Part shown: in pieces, positions 11,380 through 23,880 of the stretch
Layout of the letters: each line of letters starts with the position of its first letter
How positions within the stretch are numbered: the first letter of the stretch is position 1
DNA from: Allolobophora icterica
Taxonomy: Eukaryota > Annelida > Clitellata > Crassiclitellata > Lumbricidae
DNA: 64,000 nucleotides
Direction of reading: 5' to 3'
NCBI GenBank assembly: GCA_963556255.1
Contig: OY744610.1
Location: 11,557,977 to 11,621,976, forward strand
Program-made: the position numbers and the translations under genes
Notes under the pieces: model-generated
The model's input: the letters and a program-made list of their open reading frames with translations, nothing else
What the model was told of the DNA's origin: nothing
Database searches by the model: none

Positions 11380-13298
11380 TAGGGTGATTCAGAAAAATAG
11401 AAAATATTATATTTGTTGTGCTATTGCTTTTTTCTGTTCCTTTTGGCAATGAAATAAGCAACAAAAAAATTTCAATGAATTTGGATGATGTTTAGTACTG
11501 CCTCAACGACTTTGAAATTAGTTAGTTTTAACTCGTTTTGTCAAAAAAAAAATCGAATTTCAGTAAACAACCAATTTTACTGAAAAACTTAAAAGTCAAG
11601 TCTAAAAAGAATGTAACACTGCCTAAGAAGCCATATCTATAACCATAGGCGTAGCCACATTGAGAAATCTTATATTTCAAAAATTTTCAGTAGGTTATAA
11701 CGCCTCACCTCTACTACTCCTAGATGTCTCCCGGAGTTGTTTCCTATTGAATTTAAGTCTGGCTACGTCCGTGTCTATAACTTTAAATGCCAATATGTTT
11801 CTAACGAATTAAAATGAAACTCGTTAGAAACTATACAATTATTAAGTCCCCAATTTCTTTACTCTATTTTCTAGAAAAATTAGTGACTACGACTGCATTC
11901 AGGAAAAAGTGTTTTTTGTTTGAATCTGGAAATTGTCTCCGATGGTCTTCTACAATTTGGAACAAGAATTGTTTTTGATCTGGGTTCGTCAAGGTTGAGT
12001 TGAAGGTTAATGCTAGTGCAATCCCTCTTTCCGCACTGTCACTGACAACTTAAACATTTGCAGCACATTATGAATCGATGAATCATGTGGTTTTTCGAAT
12101 GCTGCTGATTGAAAGCGATAAATTAGATAAAACGGATACATTATCGTCGCCATGAGTTCAGTTCTTCGCTGCCGCTGATATGTAGGTTGCCTTTCTTTTG
12201 CTGACATTTGTTCGATCCAGTGCAGCAGCAAGATTTGGTGGAAAGATATTGGGAGAGTTGAACTCATTTTGTCTGACTATCATTAGTCAGTTGTCGATGG
12301 AATTGGATTTTTGCGCAGTGTTCCTCCACAAAATTTGAAAACTGTTCATAAGTACTCATCTTTTGAATCACTGTGATCTGATTCACTTTCAAAACTTGAT
12401 GTAGACAACTGTTTGTGACTTAGATATTCCGCTGTTTTTTTCCTTTCCTTTCTTCCTCTTTTATACGCCTTTTGGTGATTTTAGTTTTTTATTTTCTTCT
12501 TTTTTGGGCAAATTTGCATATATATTCTTTCTGATCACTTATCCACAAGAAATGTTCTGTATTCTTCAATTTCAAATATACTCGTGGCATCTTGATGAGC
12601 AATATCAAAGAAAATATTAATTGATTTAACAAAATCATCTTCTTTAACTTGCTGTGTCATTTCCCACACGATTCTTGTTACAACAGATACTTCTATATCT
12701 TGCTAGTAATGCTTCTAGCTTGCGAACAATGTTTCTTTCTTCTGCAATAGGAATCCTAGCTTTAGCCCAGATTTCGCTTACCTCTTGAACTACATTTTCA
12801 CTGCATCTTTCTGAGAAAGTTTATCTTTCTTGTGATGAATAAAATAAACTTTTTAAACAGCCAAGCTTGTAGGCAATACTCTATTTCAGAACGCTTCCTG
12901 AGTTTCTCCAATAAGATGAATGGATGTCTTTGACCTGGTTTCAGCCATAATATTATTTCCTTTATTTATTAAATAATGCTAGTGTACAGAATTTCTCAAA
13001 TAGTTTCCAATAATTTCTTTCTCATAAATTATAGTAATATTTCATGTTCTTTTTTAGTTCTTTATTAAGAAATAAGTAAGTAAGTATTACTGAGTAATTT
13101 AAAATGCTTTACAATAAAAATATTAAATTGAATAAAATTTATATTCCAAATAAATATTTGAGCTCCTTGAGGCAGTCCTAAATACAAACCAATTTCAGCC
13201 ATATTTCACAGTTTTGCTCTATGGACTAAAAGGAACGCAAAAAGAGCCTCTCTTAATTGTTTACTTTAATTTTTTCCTACAGAACTTGAATCACCCTA
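11380..13298. mobile_element. TIR transposon, TAGGGTGATTCA ends, 10-bp TSD
   Basis: Inverted ends TAGGGTGATTCA (11380) and TGAATCACCCTA (ending 13298) are flanked by the same 10-bp word ATATATATTT (11370-11379, 13299-13308). The flank is AT-rich, so the duplication is weaker evidence than in the other elements. The TAGGGTG start and 9-10-bp duplication match the element at 287-1728, suggesting one superfamily. The AT-rich interior holds only decayed minus-strand coding traces (such as 12267-12013) that I do not recognise, plus a 130-bp hAT MITE. Confidence 0.65.
11644..11773. mobile_element. 130-bp hAT MITE with 8-bp TSD TCTATAAC
   Basis: The ends CATAGGCGTAGCCAC and TGGCTACGTCCGTG are imperfect inverted repeats. 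The 8-bp word TCTATAAC flanks both sides exactly (11636-11643, 11774-11781). It is too short to code and must depend on an autonomous hAT. Its insertion inside the TAGGGTG element dates it as younger. A related MITE end lies at 40696-40888. Confidence 0.85.
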
Positions 13299-13329
13299 AT
13301 ATATATTTATATTTATATATATACACAGA

Positions 13330-13548
13330 TGTATATGCATTATATATGTTGCCATATAACATCCTAATAATAATGTTTTCCACATCAAGTTATCGGCAGT
13401 TGGGATGACGCGATCATGGCAATCGGTCTCAGATGGAGGGCTTAACGGCCGGAACAGGTCATGCAAAAATGTTTCCCTCATCCACCAAGATTGTTGAGAA
13501 GAGGGAAGAGTCTGCTCTGAGACATAGCTGCCCAAAAGTAGGCGTATC
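13330..13548 (-). pseudogene. LINE C-terminal relic
   Basis: The minus strand reads SETDCHDRVIPTADNLMWK in a frame ending about 13330. This resembles the basic C-terminal tail seen in the other LINE fragments of this window (RLHDRLIPRADNLMRK at about 39560). It is cut off by the hAT inserted at 13557. Confidence 0.5.
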
Positions 13549-13556
13549 ATCTGGAA

Positions 13557-15175
13557 TAGACCTGGGAGTCGACCCCAATAAGTCGACTTGGTCATCCCAA
13601 GTCGAGTCGAGTCGTTTATGCTTAGCGCAACTGACCCGAAGTCGAATTTTTACCAGAAAACTGAAGTTGTTTTTTCCACAAGTCGACTTAAACCAGTGTT
13701 TAATCTAGACGTCTCTGGGGGGCAAAACGTCCTCCCAGGATTGATGTTTCCCCCCAGGATTGATGTTTCCCCCCAGAGGCCAGCAATATTATATGGTAGA
13801 GACCTTTTTGTGGAGGCAATTCCCCCCAGGATACATAGTTAAGACCCTCGAGAGAGAGATGATTTCCTAAAAAAAGGTCATCAACGTTTTGGAGAGAGTA
13901 ATTTATAAAATGTATACAGGAAAATTGTACAAAAGTTGGACGAATGACTAAAAAAAGGTCATCAACTTTTTTTGAAGATGAAAGTTGGAAAAGTCAGGAC
14001 GAAAGTTGGAAAAGTCTTAAACTTTTCTCAAGAAATTCGTCGCTCCCCCCAGAGACCTTGTTTCCCCTCCCACAAGAGGGGGACTAGATTAAACACTGGA
14101 CTTAAACTGACTTGAGACACAAACAAATCTAAATTCTAAATTTATCACGTCACACTAATGATTGTGAGGCCAGGTCAGCTGTTTTGGCAAAAATGAATGA
14201 AGCATGGGCCTACCAGTTCTAGCTTCTACCGCGTACTTATAGGCTGTGATATTATTATGTACAAGGTAATTGCCCGTCATATATGATGGGGGGAGAGGGA
14301 GAGGTAGGCGTGTGGCAGGCAGGCAGAGAAGACCCACTAACCGCTGTTTGTGTATGCGCCAATCCGCCTGCGTCTCTGTCTGACCATCCGTCCGTCCTGG
14401 TGTGCGCCCGCACGTCCATCCGCCCAGCGTCGAGTGTCGGCAGGCTGGGCCAATTTCTCCCGCCCGCGTGATATGCCGGCCTTACGGAGGTTGTCGAACG
14501 CAGTGAGAGAGGGAGAGGGATGGATGGGAAGGAGCGAGAGGGAGGGATATTTAGGGCGGGAGGGACGGTGGCAGTGACAGACTCAGTAACCGCTGTTTGT
14601 CCATGTGTCAATCCGTGCTGATGTGCGCCCCACCCGCCTAGCGCCGAGTATCGGCGGGTCGGGCCAACTTCAGTTGCCCGCGTGATATGCCGGTCTTAGG
14701 GAGAACGTTGCAGCCACATTTCACACATTCCAGAGAGTTTCTCGTAGGACACACGGATCTGGAAAACTATTAGCGTATAGAGATTATCGACGTCGTCTGG
14801 GCTAAACAGTTGCATACTTATTTTTTATCGGTATCGTGCCGATTTATTGTATAATTTGTTATTCTATGTTAAAACGTCACACGTACATTTAATAAATAAT
14901 TGGCGAATCGAAATGTTAACAATTTTATTCATCTGGCGTTGAGGTCTCATTACTCATTATATGAAAGTAATGCTTGCCAGACAAAACTGGCTTGACATAT
15001 TGTATTATTAGCCGTACATAATCGTTATCACCATATCAGAAGTCGACTTTAAGTCGGAAGTTGGTTGTTTTTCTGCCAAGTCGGATCAAGTCGTGTTGGC
15101 TCCAAGTCGTCGACTTAAAGTCACTTTAGGGTCAAGTGGGGTCAGATTGACTGACCAAAGTTACTCCCAGGTCAA
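13557..15175. mobile_element. hAT-like element, AGTCGACTT-rich ends, 8-bp TSD
   Basis: The terminal words TAGACCTGGGAGT (13557) and, inverted, ACTCCCAGGTCAA (ending 15175) differ at one or two positions. The 8-bp word ATCTGGAA flanks both (13549-13556, 15176-15183). Subterminal regions on both sides are packed with AAGTCGACTT-type words (13575-13690, 15040-15125). The interior is non-coding and includes a CG-rich low-complexity part (14280-14660) and a nested MITE (13694-14099). It is non-autonomous or completely decayed. Confidence 0.75.
13694..14099. mobile_element. MITE with CAGTGTTTAATCTAG ends nested in a hAT
   Basis: Inverted ends CAGTGTTTAATCTAG (13694) and CTAGATTAAACACTG (ending 14098), with CAG/CTG termini, are flanked by ACTTAAAC (13686-13693 and 14100-14107) with one extra G on the right. 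The interior carries CCCCCAG runs and AAAAAAGGTCATCAAC words, with no coding capacity. A degenerate relative lies at about 18030-18279. It sits inside the AGTCGACTT-rich arm of the surrounding element, so it arrived later. Confidence 0.8.
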
Positions 15176-15205
15176 ATCTGGAAGGTAATGGTAGCGGATG
15201 AAGCG

Positions 15206-15983
15206 ACGCATAATTGTATTGTATTGTATTCGGATATTGATAAAGCGCTTCTAGCGGGAGAACCATTCAGAAGCGCTCCTAGCGCGAGAGACCCCGAGAA
15301 AAAAAGCAAGTTTTAAGAAAGGTAAAAGAGGAAGAGACGTTACCTGAGAGAATAGAAGAACGAACGGACGGAGGAATCTCATTCCAAAGAGCAGGGCCAA
15401 TGGAAGCAAAAGACCTAGATTGAGCCAGAGAAGTCCTGACACGGGGAACGAGGAGGTCCAAACGGTCAGAGGAACGAAGAGGACGAAGAGAAGCAGCAGA
15501 GTGAGGGCGATGAATTAAGTCACATAAATATTTTGGAGCAAAACCAAGTTGATCCTTAGACATAAGGATGAGGACCTTGAATTGGATGCGGGCAGAAAGC
15601 GGGAGCCAGTGAAGTTCTTCCGCCATAAAGGTGATGATATGAGAGAATCGAGGAAGACGGGCAATTAATCTAGCAGCAGCATTGAGAACGGACTGAAGAG
15701 GAGCAAGACGGACCTTGGGAAGACCAATGAAGAGGGAATTGCAGTAGTGAAGTCAAGAGCAGACAAATGCATGAACAATCGAAGTGAAAATTGGAGAAGA
15801 GAGCATCCTAGCTAGACGGATAGCCCTAAGGCGCCTTAGGTGAAAGTAGGAAGTGCGGGTGAGTTTGGAAATGTGTTCAGTAAAGGTGAGAGAATTGTCA
15901 ACGGTCACTCCTAGATCACGAACGTTAGACGAGAAAGTGAAAAGTGGAAATCTTTTAGGGAGCAGAGCAAAGTCAAACGGGAT
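15206..15983 (-). pseudogene. L2/CR1-type LINE C-terminal reverse-transcriptase relic
   Basis: The minus strand reads VRDLGVTVDNSLTFTEHISK (about 15930-15870), then AARLIARLPRFSHI, then ELHWLPLSARIQFKVLIL and ALWNEIPPSVRSS (about 15620-15370). These motifs lie after the YADD box in L2/CR1-type LINEs. A stop and frame changes break it, and the catalytic core is absent. A (TTGTA)n-like tail at 15206-15232 marks the 3' end on the minus strand. Its 5' side is cut by the repeat at 15984. Confidence 0.8.
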
Positions 15984-16261
15984 ACAGAAATTTCGCCCCC
16001 GAAAGAATCGCCCCCGGAAGATTCGCCCTTCACATTTCGCCCCCGGGAAGATTCGCCCCGGATGAAAATGTAACTACATGTAAGACTAGAAGCGGGATCT
16101 ATAATGAAAATGTAACTAAGGCTAATACAGTTCAAACCAGAGGCTGGATCTATGATGAAAATGTAACTAAGACTTGAAGCTGGGTTAACGATGAATTTTA
16201 CGGGGGCGAAAGTTGGGGCAGGGCGCAATGTCGGGGGCTAATCTTCCGGGGGCGAAAAGTC
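15984..16261. repeat. Modular repeat family, copy A (TTCGCCCCCGGAAGA termini)
   Basis: The left arm has three or four units of ATTCGCCCCCGGAAG. The right arm has the inverted units (CTTCCGGGGGCGAA). Between them are three units of about 45 bp with GATGAAAATGTAACTA and AGAAGCGGGATCTAT. The same core, in reverse orientation, fills copies B (28232-28703) and C (41010-41675), which have different terminal units. The copy sits exactly between two unrelated LINE relics. No flanking duplication was found. Confidence 0.7.
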
Positions 16262-17090
16262 CTAGAACCCCTCAAACCGGTCTCGTTCGCTCCGACTCGT
16301 AAAGCCCCACCAAGCAGGAGAGGCATAGAGCATCCTAGCCAAGTTTGTGGCACGAACAACATCATGAAGCAGCGGTCCGCGCAGACCATGGCCAACCAGG
16401 GTACGTAAAGCATAGATAGACTGCCGCGACCGGCAGCATATGCAATGAGTGTGGTTTCCAAATCCCAGCGTATCCGTGACTGTGACCCCTAAGATTTCCA
16501 TGCTATTGACCCTTTCCAACTCCGGCATTGCATCAGAGGCCTCAGTCCGGTCGCGTCCCCCCCCCTCTAGGGCGTCGAATTAGCATCTCACGAGATTTCC
16601 CATGATTGAGCTTCAGATTGCATTCTGCAGCCCATCGCGGCACATGTATCAGCTCCAGCGGCACAGAGGCACTATTAGAAGACGGAACCAGCAGGTAGCA
16701 ATCATCAGCATATTTTATGGAGGCTATTTGCTTAGTGAGCAGTGACCAATCTAGAAATTGCTGAAATTAGATTGTTGGGCCCATGCCCGAACCTTGGACG
16801 ATGCTGGCATTAATATCAACATACGCTGATATTTCCCCTTGAAATTTAGTGCAGTGCTGGCGATTCTCCAAGAAGGCTATTATGCAATTGTAAGCCTAGG
16901 CGTGATCAGGAATTGTCATTTTGACCAGGATATTCGCCAGGTAGCCATGACTGACGGCATCAAATGCTTTAGAGAAATCTAAAGCAATCAAATGGACATG
17001 GTGATTGGATTTAACCTTCGCGGACGAAGAAGGGTAAATAATTACCCCAGAGGTGTTTGGATGTTGATTGCGGAACAACTGTAGGTAGGC
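16262..17090 (-). pseudogene. LINE reverse-transcriptase relic
   Basis: On the minus strand the pieces appear in RT order: LIALDFSKAFDAVSHGYL (about 17010-16950), NASIVQGSGMGP (about 16815-16780), SIKYADDCYLLVPSSN with the YADD catalytic box (about 16725-16680), then SMEILGVTVTDTLGF and LARMLYASPAWWGFTSRSER (16528-16262). Several frameshifts separate them. It is the same LINE family as at 29222-30120 and 32470-39702. There is no endonuclease part. Confidence 0.85.
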
Positions 17091-17300
17091 ATAATTTGTC
17101 GTTCCATGTGTTTACAAGTTACCATCAGTGACATATTCTGACTGCATACCCACCACATTGCCATGTCGTGGGAAAGAGATTTTTTCAATGCAAAGTGTCC
17201 TGGGGTAAAAAGTTACCCCACTTCGTCGTCGACGTAGTTATTTTTTCGTCCATAGGGCAGATATGATTTTTTTAAATATGAGCTCATAAGTGACCTGCAA

Positions 17301-17884
17301 TCATAACTCAAGTGTGGAATCTACCATGGAATTGAGTTTTAATAGTTTCATAATTGTGAAGAGTTTTTTCCAAGATGGCGGCCACACAAATATGCATGTC
17401 TCAGCTCATAGGTAAGCTACAATGACAAATGAAGTGTCAATTGTAATATTTCCAAGGTCAAGGAATCGATGTATCGTAGTGGCAATAGTGTGCGAGTACT
17501 ACTGTCCAAGATGGCGGCCAAAATGACCGCCAACACACAAAAATGTGTATATCTTGGCTCAGGGCATATTTTAACTGTATAACTAGTGGGAGTCATAACT
17601 CAAGTGTGGAATCTACCATGGAATTGAGTTTTAATAGTTTCATAATTGTGAAGAGTTTTTTCCAAGATGGCGGCCACACAAATATGCATGTCTCAGCTCA
17701 TAGGTAAGCTACAATGACAAATGAAGTGTCAATTGTAATATTTCCAAGGTCAAGGAATCGATGTATCGTAGTGGCAATAGTGTGCGAGTACTACTGTCCA
17801 AGATGGCGGCCAAAATGACCGCCAAAACACAAAAATGTGTATATCTTGGCTCAGGGCATATTTTAACTGTATAACTAGTGGGAG
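17301..17884. repeat. Tandem duplication of a 292-bp unit
   Basis: The unit starting TCATAACTCAAGTGTGG (17301) is repeated at 17593 with very few differences. One seen is CCGCCAACACAC versus CCGCCAAAACAC. Each unit ends AACTAGTGGGAG. It contains two CCAAGATGGCGGCC words. High identity implies a recent duplication. Confidence 0.9.
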
Positions 17885-18029
17885 AAATGTCCCAGTAGTC
17901 TTAGGATTTGTCCCAGTAGTGAGGCTGATTTGTCCCAGGCATTGTATGTTGAAACTATAACTAGTGGGAGAAATGTTACAGGAGTGTCCCAGTAGTAAAA
18001 TGAAAATTAGTAAAATGCATTGTCGGCCA

Positions 18030-18279
18030 TGAAGGTTTTTGGGAGGGTGATTCCTAAAAAGGTCATCAGATTTTTTGAGGGATGATTTCCGAAAGAAAGT
18101 CACGAAAGTTGAACGTTTTGTGGGAGGAATGACTAAAAAAAGCTCAGCAACTTTTTTAAAGATGAAATCAACTTTTTTATGGAATTCCCCATAAAGTCGT
18201 TTCATTTTCGATCGCGGAAGAAATTTACAAACAAAAATGGTCGGCCTTGTTCCATAAGAGGAGGACTAGATTCAAAACT
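18030..18279. repeat. Degenerate relative of the 13694 MITE
   Basis: It contains AAAAAGGTCATCAGA, a GGAGGAATGACTAAAAAAA-like word and an end GACTAGATTCAAAACTG (ending 18279). These match the interior and right end of the MITE at 13694-14099. The left end is not recognisable. Confidence 0.55.
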
Positions 18280-18282
18280 GAT

Positions 18283-21200
18283 CAACCAGACGTCCGACTT
18301 TGTCCCAATAGTTAAAATTTCTTAAAATATGCAATGAGTACTCATTGAGTAGACTCACCTCTCTGCGTAATTGCAGACAGTGCAGAATGCATAAATTTAA
18401 TTGATGGTGTACCAGGAAGTCGTTGAGCGAACACAAGTGGTACTTACAATCCGTTTTCTTAAACAGAGTGCATAGGCGCCGAAACTCTACCTCTTTCGCT
18501 GCCGCCGCCAACTCTCCTGAAGCTGCTGGTCTCAGCTAGTTTTCTTTGAAATCCCTATTTTTGTTAAATTCGAATTTTATTATGATACAATCAACTGCCA
18601 GAATAAGACCAACCAACCAAACATAATGTGACCTACTTGGATCTTCGCCTGGACTGAGACTGCAGGCTGTAAGCAGCTATCAATATCTACAGTTATAGGT
18701 TACAGGTTAGTATCTATTATTAATGAGATACAAATATTGTTTCCCGTTGTTCCGTTCGGGTTCCGTTCGGAGACCAGGGAGACGAGCGCAACATTGAACA
18801 GTAATTTTCCTCCGTCAGAAAATGTTCCGAATTGCCACAGCCGCCAACAACGACTGGCCTAACTCTTATTTCGTGTTCCTCTGCTGTTGATGCTGATGAT
18901 GTGGATGTTGATGCTGCAGACCCTAGTGCCACGTGCAACTGACTTTAGCGATAGACTTCGATCAAGGCTGATCAAGTCAGTGGGGGGGGGTGGATAAAGT
19001 ATCAAACGGACGAGCCGAGGGCTGCGCTGCTGCACGAGAACGAATAGCAGCCGAGGCTGTCACCGCCGCGGTGAACCCATGTTCCTCCACAAGTGACTCA
19101 TTTCTAACACACACATACAGCCACACACAGACACAGTTGTACAGATACGTACACTCAAAAAACAGACACAGCGAGGCGTCATATTAAGTCTCTTGATAAC
19201 ATACACCAGTTAACGTCAACGTTATCATAAGCATCATGACCACCACTTGTCATCATCTGCATCATCATCATTCATCACATGATCACCAAAACCGCCATTA
19301 ATTTTCCTCCACCAACTGCCAATTCTCGACATCCGACTCAACATACATATTCGATGTGCAAATAACAGAGGATTAGAAGCAATCTGTGAAAACAGATTAA
19401 TGCGATCCGAAGTACTTCACTCTTACTTCCATGACATAGCGCAATTCATTGCCATTTGTATCTAAGAACTTTCAAATTGGTTACAGAGTCGTCGAAGCTA
19501 AGAAATCAGATTTTACCGGAAATAGAAATTAGGAAGCATAAATTTATGTAAAAGGCCAATTGCCTTTAAGATTTGTGCACGACGATTATTATTAAAGGCT
19601 AATTGAGTTGCAAATAATCACGATGAATTGAGCTAAATGTTTGTGATTTTTTTAAACGTACTATTTATTTATGAAAAGTGGACTATATGTTTTTGAAAAA
19701 TTTGGTGCTTAATTTCTAAGTTTTCGAAGTCTAAGTTGTAAGTTTGGAAATCCAGTATAATTTCTCATTGAAGCATTTCGATAATATTTTAACACGAACA
19801 GTACTCAACCAATTCATTATTTTTGTAGTAAAAAACTTGTACGACTAGGCCTACAACAACCGATAATTCTTTGTCTACCAGGACATCTCACGACAGTAAA
19901 TCTGCTCTTATTGTAGGCCTAATCTTTGTATATTTCGTCGTTTCACAGGAATTGTTTTCGTTCTCACCAAGATATTCAGCGTGTTTTGAACTTCTCCAAT
20001 TTAGAATTATGTTTATTTAAAGTAAGTGAAATGCATCTGGAAACCAATCAGAAATACCTACAATAATGTGTTCTATCGCTTTGTGTTATTTTTCGTTTGA
20101 AACGTAAGGTTTACGGAATATAGGTCAAGAAAGACCCAGGCGCTCATGTCGCAAGGTGGTTAGCGACCTATTCAGAAAGTTTGACCGACCACAGCGTAGC
20201 TTCTGCCATGCTCTGTGACAATTCTAGCTGGATCAACATCCAGGTCACCCTACTGCACAGAGTGAACTGGTTGTTTACCCCATTGAATAAATCGGGTCTG
20301 GATTCACTAAAAAGGAATATTCTGGTTATGAAAAGTGGGGTATGGTACCTCGGTCCAAAAGGCGAGGGCACGAGTACCCATCGCACTCCTCAAAAATTAC
20401 GCTTATGCGACACAAGGCCTATTATAATTGATAAGCACCTTTCACTTCTGCCTTGAATTTTTGACCAAGCAGCTATATGTGCATTTCTGTAAGAGAAACT
20501 GTTAAAGAATTTCCATGCTATGTCTGATCTTATCTGGTAAATTTCTTATGTACCGGTGCAATATATATTCTTGATTACAGTGTACACTTAAATGTTGAAT
20601 GTACTTTTCAGTATTTAATTTGTACAAAAATTGAAAGTACTAGAAAACAGTACAGAAAGAGCAGTTAGCCTACGATGCGAACAATGTTCGAATGTCATCT
20701 TCGTATGTTTCCTAGATCTATTTCAGCTTTCTTTTTCAAAGCAGTAGGCCTAATCATATGTCTCAGTCAATAGTCATATGACTATTGGGTGAGACCTCAC
20801 TTGAAGTGACGAAATACCGAATGTACAAGAAAGACCGATGTCTTGTATATTATAATAATGGCATTATGGAAGTCTTTAGCTTATATTAGATTGGATTAGA
20901 TTAGAATAGATACGACTATGTTATGTTAGATTAGATTATATACTTTAAACACCACAGTCCAAGGCCTGGCTCGTCTACAAAGATCCACGTAAAGAATTCA
21001 AACTAAAACATCATCGTAACTTCCAGTTGGCCTACAATTCCTTCTTAGTCATTGTACGCGAACAGAAGATTCAGACTGCGATCGGCATCAGATTCTATGA
21101 TATTACAAAAATTACAAATTAAAATTTCAACATTGGATTGTCGCCATATACAAGGGCATACTTAGCATATACATGTAGGCCCTAAGTATATTCCCAGATA

Positions 21201-22226
21201 AGTTATTTTTAGATGAAATTACTCAACGTCAGAGTCGCATGGACTAAACTATCCACTGGCATCAGCGCAACCTGGATCTGCAGCTCAGTAGGCCTGCTTG
21301 CCGCGGACGTATGCAAGACGAAGTAGATATTTGAGACGCATTTAATATCCTACATAAGAAATTCCCCGTCATGGTTAAAGCCACTAGGCTGATGTAATAT
21401 TGTGCTTACTTGTCCACTATTAAAGTATGGCGAATTACGTCCAAAGAACCAAAAACAATCAGTTACTATGAATTTTGGCTACATGCCGTCATATTATATG
21501 CACAATGGTCTATCCACATGGACATCATAGCTTGGAGACTTAAAACTGGAAGATTTTCGCAACGAAAATTTAATGCTGAACGAAGGTCATAAAACGTAGG
21601 TCTCCAAAATGGCGTCCATTTTCTGTTGTTGTTAATTTTACGGAACTGGTTTATATCGCCACTGTTATGCGCAGCATACTTGTGACTTCGTCCTAAAGAT
21701 GACACCAACTGACTACAGCCGAGAGAAGACAATTTTTAAACAATTGTACTTTGTAACTTTAACCAAGGAGGTTTTTAAGTAGGATAATTTTAATTACCCA
21801 TAAAGTGTTGACGTAAACAGGATATCACGAGATCCTTTACATCGCCCTACATGAACTTATTTTCAAACACAGACAAAATCTTTGAAATGTCTCACTACAA
21901 ACTGCTACATCAGATTATTTCTTAAAATAAAACGTTACCTTTAAAAGTGAAATGAATTCTTTCCATTGATGGTCCAACAATGAAGTGAAACATGTAGCAT
22001 ACTTGTGGGTTTCCTGACTATGGTCATAGGATTTAAAGGTTATTAGAATAACCATCGTATGACTGTACAAGGCGCTGCTGCATAGTGCGTTGTCTCTGTT
22101 GATTTGTTTTTGCACTGTAGCCTACTGCGTAAGGCTACCTTGCATTCTTTTAATCGTGATCTCGAAATTTCGACAGCGCCCATAAAAGTGAAGTCGGGGA
22201 ACCAACTTATTGTTTTTGTATCGTTT
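18283..22226. other. Long intergenic stretch without supported genes
   Basis: I see no conserved coding motifs. Frames of 60-91 codons (for example 18272-18511 minus, 20181-20456 plus) have no recognisable domain. A CAT-rich patch lies at 19226-19290 and TTAGAT repeats at 20880-20940. A fragment near 20380-20410 resembles one end of the hAT MITE at 40696. Confidence 0.55.
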
Positions 22227-22231
22227 TTTGT

Positions 22232-22560
<329 letters not shown>

Positions 22561-22599
22561 TCATTTTCATTATTGATTTTGTTGTTGGTATAATTTGCT

Positions 22600-23036
22600 G
22601 TTTTTGCTGCTGCTGTTTTTCATGTTTTAGTTATTTTTGCGAATGTTAACGAGGCTTAGTCACTCGAATATGAGGCTCATTAAACGGATCTGAATATTAG
22701 TCTGAATCTCACAAGCACCTAATTTTCTTTCTCGCTATTTTCTACCTTAATGATGAATATAGGTAAATAAACGTACATATATTCTAAACTCAGATATGTA
22801 GGAATATTCAATTTTATAAGATGACTAACGTGAAACATTTGTGGAGCTTGCAGCTTTAAAATGCTTAACAAAATCCAGTTTACCTCGTAATCGTAAATCC
22901 CCAATTTCTGAACCTCTACTTTAAAGGTTTCAAAGGCCAGTGACGTCGTTAGATATAAATGGTCCAGTATTAACTACAGAAAATGCCCTTACAGTTCTAC
23001 GAGCAAATCCTTGACGACTGGTCAACCAAGGTCTAT
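22600..23036. other. Non-coding stretch
   Basis: No gene or element end is recognised. A 61-codon minus-strand frame at 22719-22904 has no recognisable features. Confidence 0.5.
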
Positions 23037-23577
23037 TTACGCAACAGTATGTCTCATCCACGCGTACGTCTTGAGCCGAGACAGAGCTCCCGCCGACTTG
23101 ATTGTTGCTCCTCCATTTAATCGGGTCTTCCACGGATCCGAATCAACCCTCTTGAGCTGGTTCATCGGGCGGCTGCACATCTCATAGGTGGACTTGCCAA
23201 GACTGACCGTGTCTCGCACTACATGTGGGAGGTTCTGCACTGGCTTCCATTCCTCGGCACATCTTCTTACGGATCTTTTACCTGGTCTGGAGGTGCCTCT
23301 TGGGGAAGGCGCCAGGGTACCTGCGGGAGCTCTGTCACCCCGTATCGTTCTATGGCGGTCGCCGTTCTCTTCGTTCTTCTACTCAGGGCGATCCTTTTGC
23401 CCGTGCAGCCACAATGCAAGAGCGCACTTTCTCAGTTGTTGGACCTGTGGAACTTTTCTCAGTCGGCAGGTGCGCTTCCTCCCTCTGGGTCTTCCGTCGC
23501 CGTTCTATGGGCTCCTTAAGACTGATAATATCCACTTGGCCTGGGTCCGGAGCGCCTCTCAGTAGAGACCTTGAAGT
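23037..23577 (+). pseudogene. LINE C-terminal reverse-transcriptase relic (second family)
   Basis: Plus-strand pieces in two or three frames read ELVHRAAAHLIGGLAKTDRV (about 23153-23212), then MWEVLHWLPF, then IFLRIFYLVWRCLLGKAP and RRSLRSSTQGDPFARAATMQ (about 23265-23425). This is the region after the RT core in CR1/L2-type LINEs. Frameshifts occur near 23250 and earlier, and no YADD box remains. It differs in sequence from the LINE family at 32470. Confidence 0.75.
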
Positions 23578-23819
23578 GGCGACATATATATTCTGTTTGC
23601 GTGATCTATTGGTTGAATTTCTGAATCAGTTCCACAACAACTAAGAAACGTTGATGATAATAGCTTCTATAGCTACAGCGCTGCATAAAAGAAACTAAGA
23701 CCAACTTCACAATTCCTAGATCGTAAAAGGTCTGTTTCGTAGAATCCCTCCAGCACAGTCTACATAATTATTGTGTGAACAATTCGTTTCTACATAATTA
23801 ATAAGTGATTTTACCAGGG

Positions 23820-23876
23820 GGTATAATAGTGGTCAGTTGATAAACTGTCGATCGAGAGGTCGATGGTTAACCCTCG
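23820..23876 (+). repeat. tRNA-derived SINE head split by a MITE
   Basis: AGTGGTCAGTTGATAAACTG resembles an A-box region. GGTCGATGG(TTAA)ATCTC, once the MITE at 23881-24711 and one TTAA are removed, resembles a B box (GGTTAAATCTC). The distal part is at 24716-24735. It is a polymerase III-type SINE or tRNA relic, not a functional tRNA. Confidence 0.5.
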
Positions 23877-23880
23877 AATG

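Noticed and set aside
14283..14611. Overlapping frames of 60-118 codons in a CG-rich patch
   Set aside because: They are open in several frames because of CG-rich low complexity. There is no conserved domain, and they lie inside a hAT-like element.
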